Origin: Macrosoma leucophasiata
Lineage: Eukaryota > Arthropoda > Insecta > Lepidoptera > Hedylidae
Length of the DNA stretch: 64,000 bases
Assembly (NCBI GenBank): GCA_036365455.1
Contig: JAWQUS010000023.1
Span: 6,572,001 to 6,636,000 of the forward strand
Reading direction: 5' to 3'
Below the pieces are notes generated by a model. That model saw nothing but the letters and a program-made list of their open reading frames with translations, searched no databases and was not told where the DNA came from. How positions within the stretch are numbered: the first letter of the stretch is position 1; every line of letters begins with the position of its first letter. The position numbers were made by a program, and so were the translations under genes. Below are positions 1 to 11,177 of this stretch, one piece after another.

Positions 1-540
1 GACGTTTATTTTATTCACGTTTCTCGTTTCTCTATCTCTCTCTGTTCTGTGGTGTTCTCGGGCGCGTTCCACCTAATGACCACAACGATGTAACGCCCTT
101 TTCATCGTTCTACCTTGATTGTTGGTCTGTGGTTCTATGGCCCGTGCTCGTCGCGAGCGATCGTTCGACATTTAGACACTGGTCGGTCTGCGTCTATCTA
201 TCTAGACGTCTCTGCTCGCAACTTCGTGACCACATTGCGATCACAAAATATTGGTAAGTCGGAGTGAGCTGTCACCAAAATTCGAAAAAAGAACGATTTC
301 GCCTTGCCACCATATTGCGAACACACTGCGCTCAAGATGCGTTCCATTTATTAGATTCGCCCACAACTAGCGGCCTTTTTACCGATATCGACCCGTGGTA
401 CTGCGTAACTGCGATGTTCAACTGGTTGTACTACGGGGAAGTAAAGTTACCCATAGTTCAACTCTTTTTTTTTATATTTATGATTATAACCCGTGGTACA
501 ACTGTGAAATTATGTCCAACTGGTTGACCACGGGGATTAG
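1..540. repeat. Left repeat block, inverted relative to 2500-2870
   Basis: No gene seen. From about 365 to 535 lie one complete and one partial copy of a roughly 108-bp unit (CGACCCGTGGTACAAC, CAACTGGTTGTACTACGG). The same unit recurs in opposite orientation, twice in tandem, at 2573-2780. Weaker inverted similarity extends outward to about position 70 (GTTCCACCTAATGACCACAA against 2840). Confidence 0.6.
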
Positions 541-551
541 ATGATCATCGT

Positions 552-2355
552 CATTGAGCTTTAAACATGGAGGAGAAATACCTACAGAATTGGCGTGATT
601 GCCTACAAAAATTTGGGCGATTACAATGGCCGCCTTTCGTAGTGTTGTTTTCGATAAATATCGATATCATCTTCTAATACATGAGCGGTTAATATCGATA
701 TTTTATCAACACGAATTATAAAGTATATATGCTTAGTCTTAGTAAAATCCGCTCACTAAATTAGAGTTGAGTATAATTGTAATAATTATGATGTAGTAAT
801 AAAATGTATCCTGTAATTTGCATGCAAATAAAATGGTGAAATATAAAAGAAAGCTATATTATACACTGAAGATCTTATGTACCTACTATACTTTTAGCAA
901 ATAAATAAATTCATTCATTCAAATGATCTCATTGATTACCAGCAGCTTGCGAAAGGTTCTCAACCAGAACTAGAGCTAAACATTGCAAATTGTTGTAATG
1001 TTGAATTTCAGTAGGATTTTCTATATCAGCCTTCAAATGTGAGTCTTATGCTGTCCAGCTCCTTGGAATGCATCTCTGTAAATATTGTTGCTATGTATTC
1101 CAAATTTTAATAATTGTTTAGTTAATTTGAGTAGCACGATGACGCTTCGGTCAAGTTAAAGGCCAATAAACACATTTGATTTTTGTGCATTCTCGAAAGA
1201 TCTTCTACTTACGTGTTGGACGTGAGTGCAACAGGATCTTTTTTAATTTTTTTATTATTACTATATCTTAAACAATATTATAAAAGTAGCAGGAACGGCT
1301 CTAGGTATGTTAATGATTTTATTATGAGAAATTGAAAAGAAATGGAACCTGCTTCAATTTTCAGATGATACGCATGTAGAAGTTAGTGACACAGATCTGT
1401 ACAGCCCTGTAATTTCCAGCACAGATGCGTAATGCTTTAGGCCTTAGGAGTGGCAACGCATTTAGATTGAAAGCTCTGATTTCGTGTAGACTGATAGGCT
1501 ATTACTTACCAACGTAAACTAATACCTGTTTGCCACTTCATGACATGAAAAAAAAAACTGTGTTATGTTGTGCTTATACTTATATTACACTCAAACAATC
1601 TCTGAAAAAAATCCATGCTATATCGGGTGCAAAAAAGGAGAAAACAAAAATGATTTAATTTACATCAATTTCTTCTTCGATATTTTATTAAGAAACAAGA
1701 AATTCTATCGAGTATAATGCTAATACAATATAACATTACATAATTTAAATTGATATGAAAATAATTTTATATCGATACTTTGATATATCAGGTTAGTATT
1801 CGTACATCACTATATAAAAATGCTATTTTTAGAAAAAAATGAATAGCATTAAAAGTCGTGTAAGTCATAAGAAACTTACACAGGTCTTCAAAACTCTTAA
1901 TAAAACATATCACTATATATCACTGCATTTCAAAATCCCACCGAATACGACACAATCCGTGAAAATTTGTACATAACCTCACAAAGTTCAATCCAAGATT
2001 ATTTTCGTTTTTCCTTGCACCACTCTGTTAAAAAACAGTACGAGAGCATAATCAGTCAACGTATAGCAAAACCTAGAATACTACATTATCTAGTTAAAAG
2101 ATTTAGTAATTTTCAAGAAAACAGCAAAAATATTACGAGCACCTGTTTGTTTGACAACAGATGTACCACAAATCGGGCGCATACAATGGCGATGACGGTC
2201 ACGCGAAGGCATACGTATGACGCCACATCAAATCATTATCGTGGTTAGTTAGAAAGAGTCAAAACTGTTTTTGTCAGACATGTGTCGATTTTACCCATTA
2301 TTGTATAACTACTGTTTCTGTAGTAGAATGCGCCTGCTCCATGTATATTAACTCT
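552..2355 (+). repeat. 1.8-kb dispersed repeat, copy 1
   Basis: Co-linear with 30017-32133, starting at CATTGAGCT and ending near TTAACTCT, with only scattered differences and small indels. The block is flanked by an 11-bp direct repeat, ATGATCATCGT, at 541-551 and 2356-2366, as expected for a target-site duplication. It has no convincing protein frame. It contains an old partial SINE-B (about 1395-1560) that both copies share. Its class is unknown; it has no TG...CA ends that would mark a solo LTR. Confidence 0.7.
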
Positions 2356-2499
2356 ATGATCATCGTTTATTATATATTGTTCCTTTTAATTCAATTATTG
2401 TAACTTCACAATTTTCCGACATTTTACTTTGGTATCGTGTGAAAACGAGAAATATTCACGAGTCATATCCTGTTTATTATCAGTAGTTGTTCCATATAT

Positions 2500-2870
2500 A
2501 CATTCAATTCCCAGTAGTACAACTAGTTGGACCAAGTAAAGAACTACTCACTCGAGTTGAACCATCGGTAAAGATATTTCCCCATAGAACAACCAGTTGA
2601 ACTATGGGTAACTTTACTCTTCCGTAGTACAACCAGTTGGACATCGTAGTTGTACCACGGGTCGGGATCGCATCAGTAACGATATTTCCCCATAGAACAA
2701 CCAGTTAAACTATGGATAACTTTACTTCTCCGTAGTACAACCAGTTGGACATCGTAGTTGTACCCCGGGTCGGGATCGCTTTTTACGTTAGTTCAACGGC
2801 AATTTCGGCGGTCGTGGTCACGTTCATTGTGGTCGATTAGTAGAACGCAGCCTACGTGTGTTTATAAAAT
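2500..2870. repeat. Right repeat block with tandem 108-bp units
   Basis: Two direct copies of a 108-bp unit begin at 2573 and 2681 (GATATTTCCCCATAGAACAA). Each carries GTAGTACAACCAGTTGGAC. The block is inverted relative to 365-535, so the 1.8-kb repeat lies between inverted arrays. Confidence 0.65.
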
Positions 2871-2885
2871 AATGAGCTCATTTTA

Positions 2886-3325
2886 TTATGCAACTAGCTG
2901 TGCCCGCGACTTCGTCAGCGCGAAAAAATATGATTGTTCAGTATCTACCCGGACGAAGTCGTGGGCGCAGCTTGTATAAAAGTAGCCTAAGTTACTCCTT
3001 ATTACATCAGCTATCTGCCAGTGAAAGTCCCGTTGAAATCGGAGACACTCAAATTCTATTTATTTGTATGTAGGTATGTATGGATGTATAAAAGTAGCCT
3101 AATCACATCAGCTATCTGCCAGTGAAAGTCCCGTCAAAATCGGTCCAGCCGTTCCGAAGATTAGCCCCGCCAAACAGACAGACAAACAGACAAAAATTGT
3201 AAACAAATGTTGTTTTGGTATATGTACCGTGAATACATACATATGCATTTAGTAAAAAGCGGTTATTTTAATATTACAAACAGACACTCCAATTTTATTT
3301 ATTTGTATAGATTAATATGTAAATA
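2886..3325 (+). repeat. Interspersed repeat with CAGCTATCTGCCAGTGAAAG motif
   Basis: Begins ACTAGCTGTGCCCGCGACTT and ends in the CAGACACTCCAATTTTATTT region. A section with GTATAAAAGTAGCCTAA and CAGCTATCTGCCAGTGAAAG is duplicated in tandem (about 2974-3030 and 3087-3135). The pattern is a familiar lepidopteran interspersed repeat; no coding. Confidence 0.55.
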
Positions 3326-3467
3326 TATAACAGTGTTTCCCAAACATTGTTCTGCCATGGCCCAGCAATTTTCACATTGATCCTTCGTGACCCGCTTAAT
3401 ATTTTTAAGCAATTTTATTCTACCTACTTGAAACACCATTTGATAAAATTATACACAATTGTTAAGG

Positions 3468-3735
3468 ACTAGCTGACCCGGCAAACTTCGTATTGCCTCA
3501 CAATGAAATAATGTGTCAAAGGTTTGATATATACGGACTATTTGTATGGGAAAATGAAATTGTAGTTTTTACTATTTCCCTTCAATTTCATAATATTTTT
3601 TTACCTTTTAAACCTTCCCTGGACTTCCAAAAATCATTCAAAACCAAAATTAGCTAAATCGGTACAGCCGTTCTCGAGTTTTAGCGAGACTTACGAACAG
3701 CAATTCATTTTAATATATATATATTTATATATATA
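3468..3735 (+). repeat. Interspersed repeat ending in TA-rich tail
   Basis: Begins ACTAGCTGACCCGGCAAACT and ends with CAGCCGTTCTCGAGTTTTAG followed by a (TA)n tail. The same family recurs at 33074-33545 and, degenerate, at 40331-40460 and 48640-48836 (minus). Confidence 0.55.
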
Positions 3736-3749
3736 GAAGATATTTAGAT

Positions 3750-4335
3750 ATATACAATACAATACAATACAATTTTTTATTAATAACTTCTAAGTTACAG
3801 GTCATAGATACAATTAGTACACGAGATACTAGAATATAAAGTTTCTCAAAGAGAAATCGTTTAGTTTTATAAAATTAAAAATAATCATTTAGTATGATAT
3901 TAACTTAATTAATTAATGTGGTATAATAATTAATTTAATATAATAGTTATGTCAATTTACAATGTCATTGGCATACTCAAATATGATGCTATAGAAGGTA
4001 TTCTCGAGCAGCCAAATTTGTAGTCTTGTTTTAAATGCTATACTGGAAGGTGCATTCCTTATACAATCCGGTAGCCGATTGTCCACTTCGGGGTCGAACA
4101 CGAGTGCACTATTCTTTAGTTTTGCTAGTTTTGTGACCGCACTACTAGTCTGTCTTTGTGCGTATCACTTCTTAGACTCCGATAACCGTTAATTCCTCTA
4201 CGATTAAATAGGTGCATATTACTTATAGTAAATATTGCAACACGTAATATGTACTCGCAAGGCAATGCGAGTATGTTAAGCTCCTTGAATAATTCTCTAC
4301 ACGAGTCACCCCGCGGTGTGTTTGTATATATTTAG
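3750..4335 (-). pseudogene. LINE reverse transcriptase C-terminal fragment with (TTGTA)n tail
   Basis: The minus strand reads CRELFKELNILALPCEYILR and on to MHLFNRRGINGYRSLRSDTH. After a frameshift it continues as LAKLKNSALVFDPEVDNRLP and WLLENTFYSIIFEYANDIVN before a stop. This is the conserved C-terminal tail of CR1/Jockey-type LINE polymerases (LP..ir....FK..L..WLL...FYs). After about 180 bp of untranslated sequence it ends in repeats of TTGTA, a LINE-type simple tail. 5'-truncated and frameshifted. Confidence 0.75.
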
Positions 4336-4499
4336 GATGCATGGATACTTAGGTACACTTTAACGTAATATTTTTAAAACAAGACGGGAACGTTGCGACC
4401 CTTTATTTTATATGGATTGCAAATTGCAAGGTACCGGTCGCGACCCTGCAAATGGGAAACGCTGATCTATGATGGCAATGCTCTCTCGTTGTGGTGCGT

Positions 4500-4805
4500 C
4501 ATAGAGCAACACGGGCCACCGGCCGCAGCGGACTGGAGGCTGGAGGGCAGCCATAGCGTTTATTACCGATGCAAAACAGTCTGTCATTTTTTTTCGGGGG
4601 GAAATGGGTACGACACACACGCACACTACAAAAATCGTCTATTACTACGAAACTCGGTATGAGTTTCGTTGACTTTAACAAACTACCGAAACAATTTCAC
4701 CCACACATTTAAACATCTAGGCGTCATGTATAGGCCCATTTGGGCTTATACTTTGACAGAGGGGAAAGCCTGCTTATGGCTACTTCCCACCGGTGTTGAT
4801 CTATG
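4500..4805. mobile_element. hAT-like MITE, CATAGAGCAAC family, copy 1
   Basis: Ends CATAGAGCAAC...GATCTATG, an inverted pair with a partly decayed right end. The 8-bp flanks are TGGTGCGT (4492-4499) and TGCTGCGT (4806-4813), 7/8 identical. Internal sequence matches the copy at 9098-9382 along its length. No transposase. Confidence 0.7.
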
Positions 4806-4826
4806 TGCTGCGTGCATGGACTTCAT

Positions 4827-4903
4827 GGCTGCGTCAGTATTATTACATATTCTCTGGCTGCGTGATAGATAATATACCTATTCTTTGGCTGCGTGCTGCG
4901 TGC
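4827..4903. repeat. GGCTGCGT tandem array
   Basis: GGCTGCGT occurs at 4827, 4856 and 4887, separated by 21- and 23-bp spacers that both end in ATTCTYT, then degenerates into TGCTGCG copies. It reads either as a 29-31-bp tandem repeat or as a remnant of the element whose right end is CATATTCTYT (see 16774-16973). Confidence 0.55.
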
Positions 4904-4905
4904 TG

Positions 4906-5574
4906 CGCTTCACCTAGTTTCTTGTGCGCTTCTCTTCTCTGCTCTTGAGAGTATAGAGATAAGGAGTTGATAAAGAGTACCGTCTAATATGGAGGAAACT
5001 TGTAAAAGTATCCTCTTGACGCCCGACTCTTGAAATGTGGTTCAAAGAGTACATTATAACTAACTGATGTGGTTGAAATGATTATAGAATATGTTTGCTC
5101 CAGACTGCCAGATAATCCTAGTTGAACTACTTGCTGTGTTTTATTCTTTTGTTTTTTTAATTAATTTGAAGATATTAAACACCAAAGAGTTTACAATTTA
5201 TGGTTGCGATGCAATTATTGTTTTCTCGCATTGTTTTCAAAGAGATTATAACCATAACGTTTATTGTTTTGTCAAGACGAGGTCCAAAGAGTATACTTTG
5301 GAGTATACAATATTCAAATTCATACTAATGAGGTCGAGAATATAATTAATGCAATAGAACGGCATAATAAATTTACAGTGATGGATATTTTATTTGTTGA
5401 TAATGGGCGTCAAGATGAAATTGAAACGTTTTATGATGTAAGTTCATTGTTGTTTAAAATAGCTTAAAACTAAATAGATCACCTACAGACCATGCCATGC
5501 CTACAAGTCATGCAAAATATAATAAGCGTTCAGTAAGCTACTAGAATAAAAATTAAAAACATCTCAGCCAGCGG
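4906..5574. other. Gene-free stretch
   Basis: AT-rich sequence. Short frames around 5091-5467 show no recognisable family and no convincing splice context. I see no repeat boundary in it. Confidence 0.4.
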
Positions 5575-5970
5575 GCTCGACTAACCGTACATAATGCTGT
5601 ACTTACTCCAACGCTTTTATATGGAAGCCAGAGCTGGGTTTGCAGGAAAGAGCATGAAAGTAAATTAAACGCGGTCGAGATGAGATCTTTGCGCAAGATC
5701 TGCGGTGATCAAGATCGCTCACCGATCGGGTTCGTAATGAAGATGTAAGAAATAGGCTTTGTGTGAATAAGAATATCGGTGTAAAAATGAAAAAAGGAAT
5801 GCTCCGATGGTTCGGACGGGGAAAGAATGTCGAATGAGCGAATGACTAAACAGATGTGATGGTTGTAGAGGCCCAGGAATACCAAGACTGACCTACCACG
5901 ACCAAATAGAGCGAGTTCTGTCTGATGGTGCGGTCAAAAGTGTTAGGAATCGGCGTGTATGTATAAAGAA
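5575..5970 (+). pseudogene. RTE-like LINE RT C-terminal fragment
   Basis: Decayed frames read VLTPTLLYGSQSWVCRKEHE, KLNAVEMRSLRKICG, then MLRWFG..ERMSNERMTKQM and RGPGRPRLTY. This is the C-terminal end typical of RTE-clade LINEs (LLYGSE.W......rrleaaEMr.LR...g / LRWFGHV.R). Stops and frameshifts are present. Same family as 13430-13982 (minus). Confidence 0.75.
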
Positions 5971-7680
5971 AATTATGAAGGTAAAGTCTGTTTTTTTTCG
6001 GTACGGAATAAATTGACGTAAGCTGTGTGGCTAGGTTTTTGTGGATCATTAATAGTGATGTTCCACTACCGTAACTATACGTAATTTACAAACTAGTATC
6101 GTTTTTCAGTAATAATTTTTATTTTTTTTATTCAAGAGAACAAACAGTCTTAATAAAATTACATCAGACCATTTATAAGTTTCCGTATTTGGACATCTAA
6201 GGAATTGCATATTGTTTCATAACAGTAACAAAAACAGAAAACAAAAAAACAATATCAACAACAACAAATCAATAATAAAAGGAAATGTAGTGCAACTTAG
6301 TACGTTTACTGCTCCTAGCCTTTTAATTTATATTATGTCTTATTAATATTTTACACTGCGCTAGTAAAGAAGAAATGGTAAAGACGACTTATTCAGTGCG
6401 GGATAAAGCCGGTGCGGGGCCCGTAGCAAATGTGACCATGGGGCCCTAGAGTTACATTGCCTACTGAAATTTAGGATGTAAATAAAACAACATTTACGAA
6501 AAGGTATCGAAAACAAATTTAGGGAATTCCTCCTGTAAGTATTGTGGTATTGCCAACTTGCAACAAAATAATATAGGTACCTCTATAATTAGTGGTCAAC
6601 GCTCCCTTTGAGAATAGCTAAGGTGTATTACATATTTGTGTTTTTTTTTGGGGCACAGGCACGGGGCCCCCAATGGCGCGGGGCCCGTAGCATTTGCTCC
6701 GGGCCCCGCTCCTGCTATACTCCTGCTATATGGCTAATCCGGCACTGGACTTATTGCATGTCAAACCAGTGCCTAAAGAGAACCCTCTAACATTTTGAGG
6801 TTTAGATAAAAATTAGGTAATTATCAAAAAGTGTCTTTAAAATTTTAGAATGTGGCGACACCCGTAATGTACCAATAGGCATGCCTTTATAATGTACCTG
6901 TATGGTTAATGTATAGATATGATAAAAACATAAATGCAACACACTTATTTTTTAAGTGTCTATAAATCTTAATAATGACATGCAAATTAATAATCAGAAT
7001 CAGGTAATGACTCCGTACCTCCATGTGCCGAATCGTCAGAGTTATCACCTACTTCAATAATAAATCAGTCGGTAATGTCGTCGACAATATGGCCTAGAGT
7101 ACACATTATTTTTCTCAACTTCAATTATTAGGTTTATGTTTAATATATTTTTTCCAGCGCTGGGGAGTCACTAGACGAAGTCACACATTCGTTTTTCTTC
7201 GGCGTTTCGGCTGAAGATTCTGTTTACTTTTCGGTGTGTACATAATGAACGCGTTCATTACCATGTTTTTTGCCCGTGAAATCGCATTTCGGAAGTTGAA
7301 GGACGAATGCCGTGTATTCAAAATGGCATTTTTTATTTATTTTCGTTTTTATGGCATTGATAGCTACCTATTTCTTGTGTCGTTCCTGTTAAAAACTTGT
7401 TATTTCGTATTCTTCAACAACAAATAAATAGTTGTCGTGTTTACTTAGTGCAATAAGTAATTTAAATTAAATCTGTGATACTTCATAGTAACCCTAATAG
7501 ATTGAAAGATTTGTCTATTGTCAAATAATAATAAAATTATGTGGTAAAGTAAAAAGTAACGATTCATAAAATCGGTATCGTACAACACTAATACTAGAAA
7601 GCTGGTATCATTATTTTGGAAATTGACATTTGCAATAATTTGCATGTGTCAATTTAGTCCGTAGCGAAAAAAAACAGACT
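5971..7680. other. Gene-free stretch with GC-rich patch
   Basis: No gene recognised. A GC-rich patch (about 6400-6450 and 6650-6750) repeats GCGGGGCCCGTAGCA in direct orientation around an AT-rich spacer, probably parts of one decayed repeat. Confidence 0.4.
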
Positions 7681-7682
7681 GT

Positions 7683-7783
7683 AGATGAGGCACGGGAGGT
7701 ATGTCAGGACTGGAATATCTGGCGCTCCACAATATCTGCCTACCCCGTTAGGGACCTGGCGTGAAGAGACATACATACATACA
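7683..7783 (+). repeat. RTE-like LINE 3' end with (ATAC)n tail
   Basis: Short 5'-truncated copy: GATATCTGGCGCTCC-type sequence, CTACCCCGTTAGGGACCTGG, CGTGAAGA and a CATACATACATACAT tail. The same 3' terminus is seen at 13805-13850 (minus) and 51055-51167 (plus). Confidence 0.7.
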
Positions 7784-7799
7784 TGAAGCTAGTTACACA

Positions 7800-7980
7800 C
7801 AAGGCGATTTTATATATAGTACAGAACGGATACACGACGGAGAAAATGTGGCAGTAGTAACTTTCATCAGGCCAACATTGAAACTCGCTCTCAATGCTCT
7901 CATTCTCGTCTGTGTAGTAATCGCGTGCGTGCTTAGGCTGGCGAAAAAATTACGTAGGCAGCTTCACAATGCAGTTAAAA
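7800..7980 (+). repeat. Repeat family shared with 18555-18720
   Basis: Shares AGAACGGA.AC, ATGTGGCAG.AGT and CCAACATTGAAACT with 18555-18720. Function unknown; no coding supported. Confidence 0.5.
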
Positions 7981-8002
7981 TGCAGATATGTTACTACTTC
8001 TG

Positions 8003-8166
8003 AAGCTTAAAGTGTTATGACCCTGTGCCGGAAATCACAGAGCCTTACATTACCACCTGACCGGAACACGATAGTGGTGAACACTACCATTTAGCGGCAA
8101 GTATATTAGGTAATACGATGGTGCCTACGCTCGCGAGCTCCGTCATTGAAGCTCTACCACCAGTAT
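8003..8166 (-). repeat. SINE-B copy, truncated
   Basis: Minus copy of the most abundant family here. Landmarks are CCACCTGACCGGAACACGAT, CATTTAGCGGCAAGTATATT and the end AGCTCTACCACCAGTA. Confidence 0.8.
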
Positions 8167-8169
8167 AAG

Positions 8170-9097
8170 TATCATAATAATAATAATAATTCTATCCCCA
8201 TAGGTGATAGAATTAATAAAATCGCTAGAGTGATAAGGTTCAGTCTCTAGGTCTAGGACTACGCCAGCTACACACGTTACGTTTTTAGCTTATACTTATA
8301 AGTAGGTACCATGAGATAGAATTCTCTACACTGACGATTTTTAAATGTAATTGGTATAAAATAACGTATTCGCAGGTTTTCGTGAACTTCATACATTGTA
8401 GAAATTTAATTTGCGGCTTTTTTCGCAGAGTTTTAATTTGCAGTCTGCCCGTGACCACGGTATCTGGAAAACGACCGAAACGTCGGATATGAGAAGAAGT
8501 TTGGAAATGTTTGTACGCGAGAAAATCCGCAAATTTAATTTCTACAATGTAATTGGTATCTTTGTTACATACCTACAAGTTATATATAATAATTATTCAC
8601 TAAGAATCAATGTGGACTTATATAAGATAGGATAGGAATTATTAAATAAGTAGGTATTCGCTGACTTATTTTTGACTTTATACCTACTTCTAACAGGCTT
8701 GTCAACAACATAGAAATTATTACCGCGGTTATCCAAAGGCTCACCATCCTCTATTGTACTTTAGAGACCCTGAAATCCTGTGGCAGTGTCCGCCTGATAT
8801 GACGCCGTTAGTATTTTCATCTAATTATAATATCTCATACTAGCTACCTTTATCCTGTACCTAGCTAGTAAGGCAACATTACCTACTAGATTCGTTTCAG
8901 CACTTATCTTAAAATTTGGGGATAATTAGAGAATGATTGAGCAGGATTAAAAAATCTATTGGTAAGTACTAGTAGGAGTCTTAAGTAGTTGATGGAATCA
9001 GTGGTGGACTACACCTTAGTCCGCGGTAGCGGCAGGGGCGGTCCGCCACGGACCGTCGGTTCTGGGAGCCTCCAAAGATCGACTGGTCGCTGGGAAT
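8170..9097. other. Gene-free stretch with an imperfect inverted repeat
   Basis: An (ATA)n run lies at about 8170. An inverted pair, CATTGTAGAAATTTAATTTG (about 8394) with CAAATTTAATTTCTACAATG (about 8530), encloses a repeat-like core that contains the palindromic ACCGAAACGTCGG. Nothing coding is supported. Confidence 0.45.
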
Positions 9098-9382
9098 CAT
9101 AGAGCAACTCGGCCCACCGGGGGAGTAGCCATAGCGTTTATTATCGATGCAAAACTGTCTGTCTTTTTTTGCGGGGCGAAATGAACACACACTACAAATA
9201 TTGTCTATTACTACGAAACTCACACATTGACTTTGACAAAATACATAAACAATTTCACGCACACATTTAAACATCTAGGCGACAGACATAGGCCCACTTG
9301 GGTTTGTATTTTCAGAGGGGAAAGCCTGCATATGGCTCCTCCCCTCTGTTCCGCCGCGGCTGGTGGCCCGTGTTGCTCTATG
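9098..9382. mobile_element. hAT-like MITE, CATAGAGCAAC family, copy 2
   Basis: 285 bp bounded by CATAGAGCAAC and its complement GTTGCTCTATG. The 8-bp target duplication is CTGGGAAT (9090-9097) / CTAGGAAT (9383-9390), one mismatch. Internal sequence is co-linear with 4500-4805. Non-autonomous. Confidence 0.8.
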
Positions 9383-9390
9383 CTAGGAAT

Positions 9391-9850
9391 CATGAAATAT
9401 TTGAAGAGCTTACGGAGGGACAGTCGTTTTTTTTTTGGTTGCGCCATCTTTCGCCAATGGATGGAAGATGGACTCTGCTGATGCGTCATAACCTAATAGC
9501 ACGTTATAGTTTCTTCGGGACGTAACCGCTAAAAATGGACTAAAAGAAACACCGAGGCATTATTTGTAAACAAAATCGTTTGAAAAAATACTGCACTGGA
9601 CACTAACCCTAAACATCAGGTGTAGGTAATCAACAATCGTCGTACCATCCCATGAATTTATACGACAAAATAGTAATACGATATCATCTGGAGAAGCCAC
9701 TGATTTCCGAAACACGGTGAATACTAGTTTGGGAATCTATGGAGTCAACATTTTAAAACGAAGTATGTTTTTTTTTTGTCATCAAATTATTCTTATTCTC
9801 TTTCTCTATTCTCCTTGTTCCCTGTACCTAAAAGTACCTACAGAAACAAG
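9391..9850. other. Gene-free stretch
   Basis: Nothing recognisable beyond poly-T and AT-rich filler. Confidence 0.4.
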
Positions 9851-9854
9851 ACGA

Positions 9855-10055
9855 CGAGGGTTAGTCCAGCGGTGTGTGACTACAACTTGATTCGAAGTGT
9901 CGCGAGTTCGATCCCCGCACCGGGAGAAATGTTTGTATGGTCTACAGATATTTGTTTCGGGTCTCTCTGTGTGTGCGTGTGTGTACAACGGCACCCAGCC
10001 CACGACACAGGTTTATACCTTGTGTGAGGCTGTGAGCGTAAGCGTAACAAAAAGG
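9855..10055 (+). repeat. SINE-C copy (tRNA-like head)
   Basis: Head GGGTTAGTCCAGCGGTGTG...CGAGTTCGATCCCCGCAC resembles a tRNA with A and B boxes. The body is TACAGATATTTGTTTCGGG, a GT-rich run, GTACAACGGCA.CCA, CACGACACAGGTTTAT and GTGAGCGTAAGCGTA. A second copy is at 38513-38690. Confidence 0.7.
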
Positions 10056-10157
10056 GATGGCCAACCATAGTCTGTACGGTTGACCACTGCTTGTCTCTGT
10101 TCTACTATATCAAGTGTGCTACTTTTGCTATTTAACAGAATCAGTTTCTAGTTTACT

Positions 10158-10387
10158 TTGCTTTATGTCATAAAGTGGCAATCAACATCTACATGAAACT
10201 AGAGATTTCAATGTAGATACGTTGCTACTCCTGAGGCCTAAGGTGTTACGTCTCTATTCCGGAAATGACAGGGCCGAACATTACCATCTCACCGGAATAC
10301 GATAGTGCCGAACATTATACCATTTAGCGGTAAGTATTTAGGCGCATACGCCCACGAGCTCCATCACAAGAGCTCTACCACCAGTAA
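10158..10387 (-). repeat. SINE-B copy
   Basis: Minus copy with ACTCCTGAGGCCTAAGGTGT, CATTTAGCGGTAAGTATTTA and AGCTCTACCACCAGTAAAA. Belongs to the subtype carrying ATGAAACTAGAGATTTCAAT, also at 55885. Confidence 0.8.
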
Positions 10388-10399
10388 AAATACTTATAA

Positions 10400-11177
10400 C
10401 GTGAAAATTAAACAATTTATTTTCACAGCACATATCTGAATTTCCCGATGTACCACGTGAAGTATAAGCAGCCTCTAGTGTTGCCGAGTGAGACCGGCCG
10501 CACCAGTGTCATCCCAGCCTTACCCGAGCGCACCCTTGCCGGCCGCTTCAATAAAGCTGCTTGTAAAGCTTTTGTCAGATAGATTTTTAAATGAAATTCA
10601 TTGCTCATTGTAAAATAAAACTGGCAAAGTAAATGAAACGAGCACTTTAATATGTATTAGTTTTAATAAATTTATTCTTCAGGACCTTATCTTACTTTAG
10701 TCTGAGGCCTTTCCATACCACCTAACAAGTTTCCAGCGAGTTGAAAGCGAGGCGATAGCGCTTTATTATCGCTACTAAAATTAATTATTCACCTAGCTGC
10801 TCGAAATCGTTATCGGCTCTCTTTCTATTCGCTGGAAAAGCGCTAGAAGCTAAAGGCTACTAAAGGAAAATAAAGTTCTTAAGTTTATGTAGATGCGTTG
10901 CTACTCATTAAAATGTGAAATTACGTTTTATTCCGATCTACATCATAAACAACGAGAAAAGTCATAATGCAAAAAGAAAAGTTAGGACTTGGTGATCCAC
11001 ATCACAAACTAAAATAGGTTCACAAATAGGTACTAAGGGTAAAGCAGAGGTTCCCAAACTATTTTTTCTTGTAGAAACCTTACAATTTTTTTCAAAAAAT
11101 ATTTCCGTATTTCCACCTCCTTCGAGTCTCCCATGGACCCCAGGAGGTCCACCTGGTCCACTTTGGGAATCAGTGGG
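10400..11177. other. CIB 3' flank and gene-free stretch
   Basis: Contains a GC-richer unplaced patch at 10435-10580 (could be an old LINE piece) and, on the minus strand, an AATAAA at 10932-10927, suitable as the CIB polyadenylation signal. Otherwise AT-rich. Confidence 0.4.

Noticed and set aside
4827..4894. GGCTGCGT spaced repeats as a CRISPR-like array
   Set aside because: Only three 8-bp repeats with similar spacers in a eukaryotic genome; a tandem duplication explains them.
8411..8635. 74-codon plus frame (RDHGIWKTTETSDMRR)
   Set aside because: It falls inside an imperfect inverted repeat with no splice or homology support; it looks like repeat sequence read by chance.
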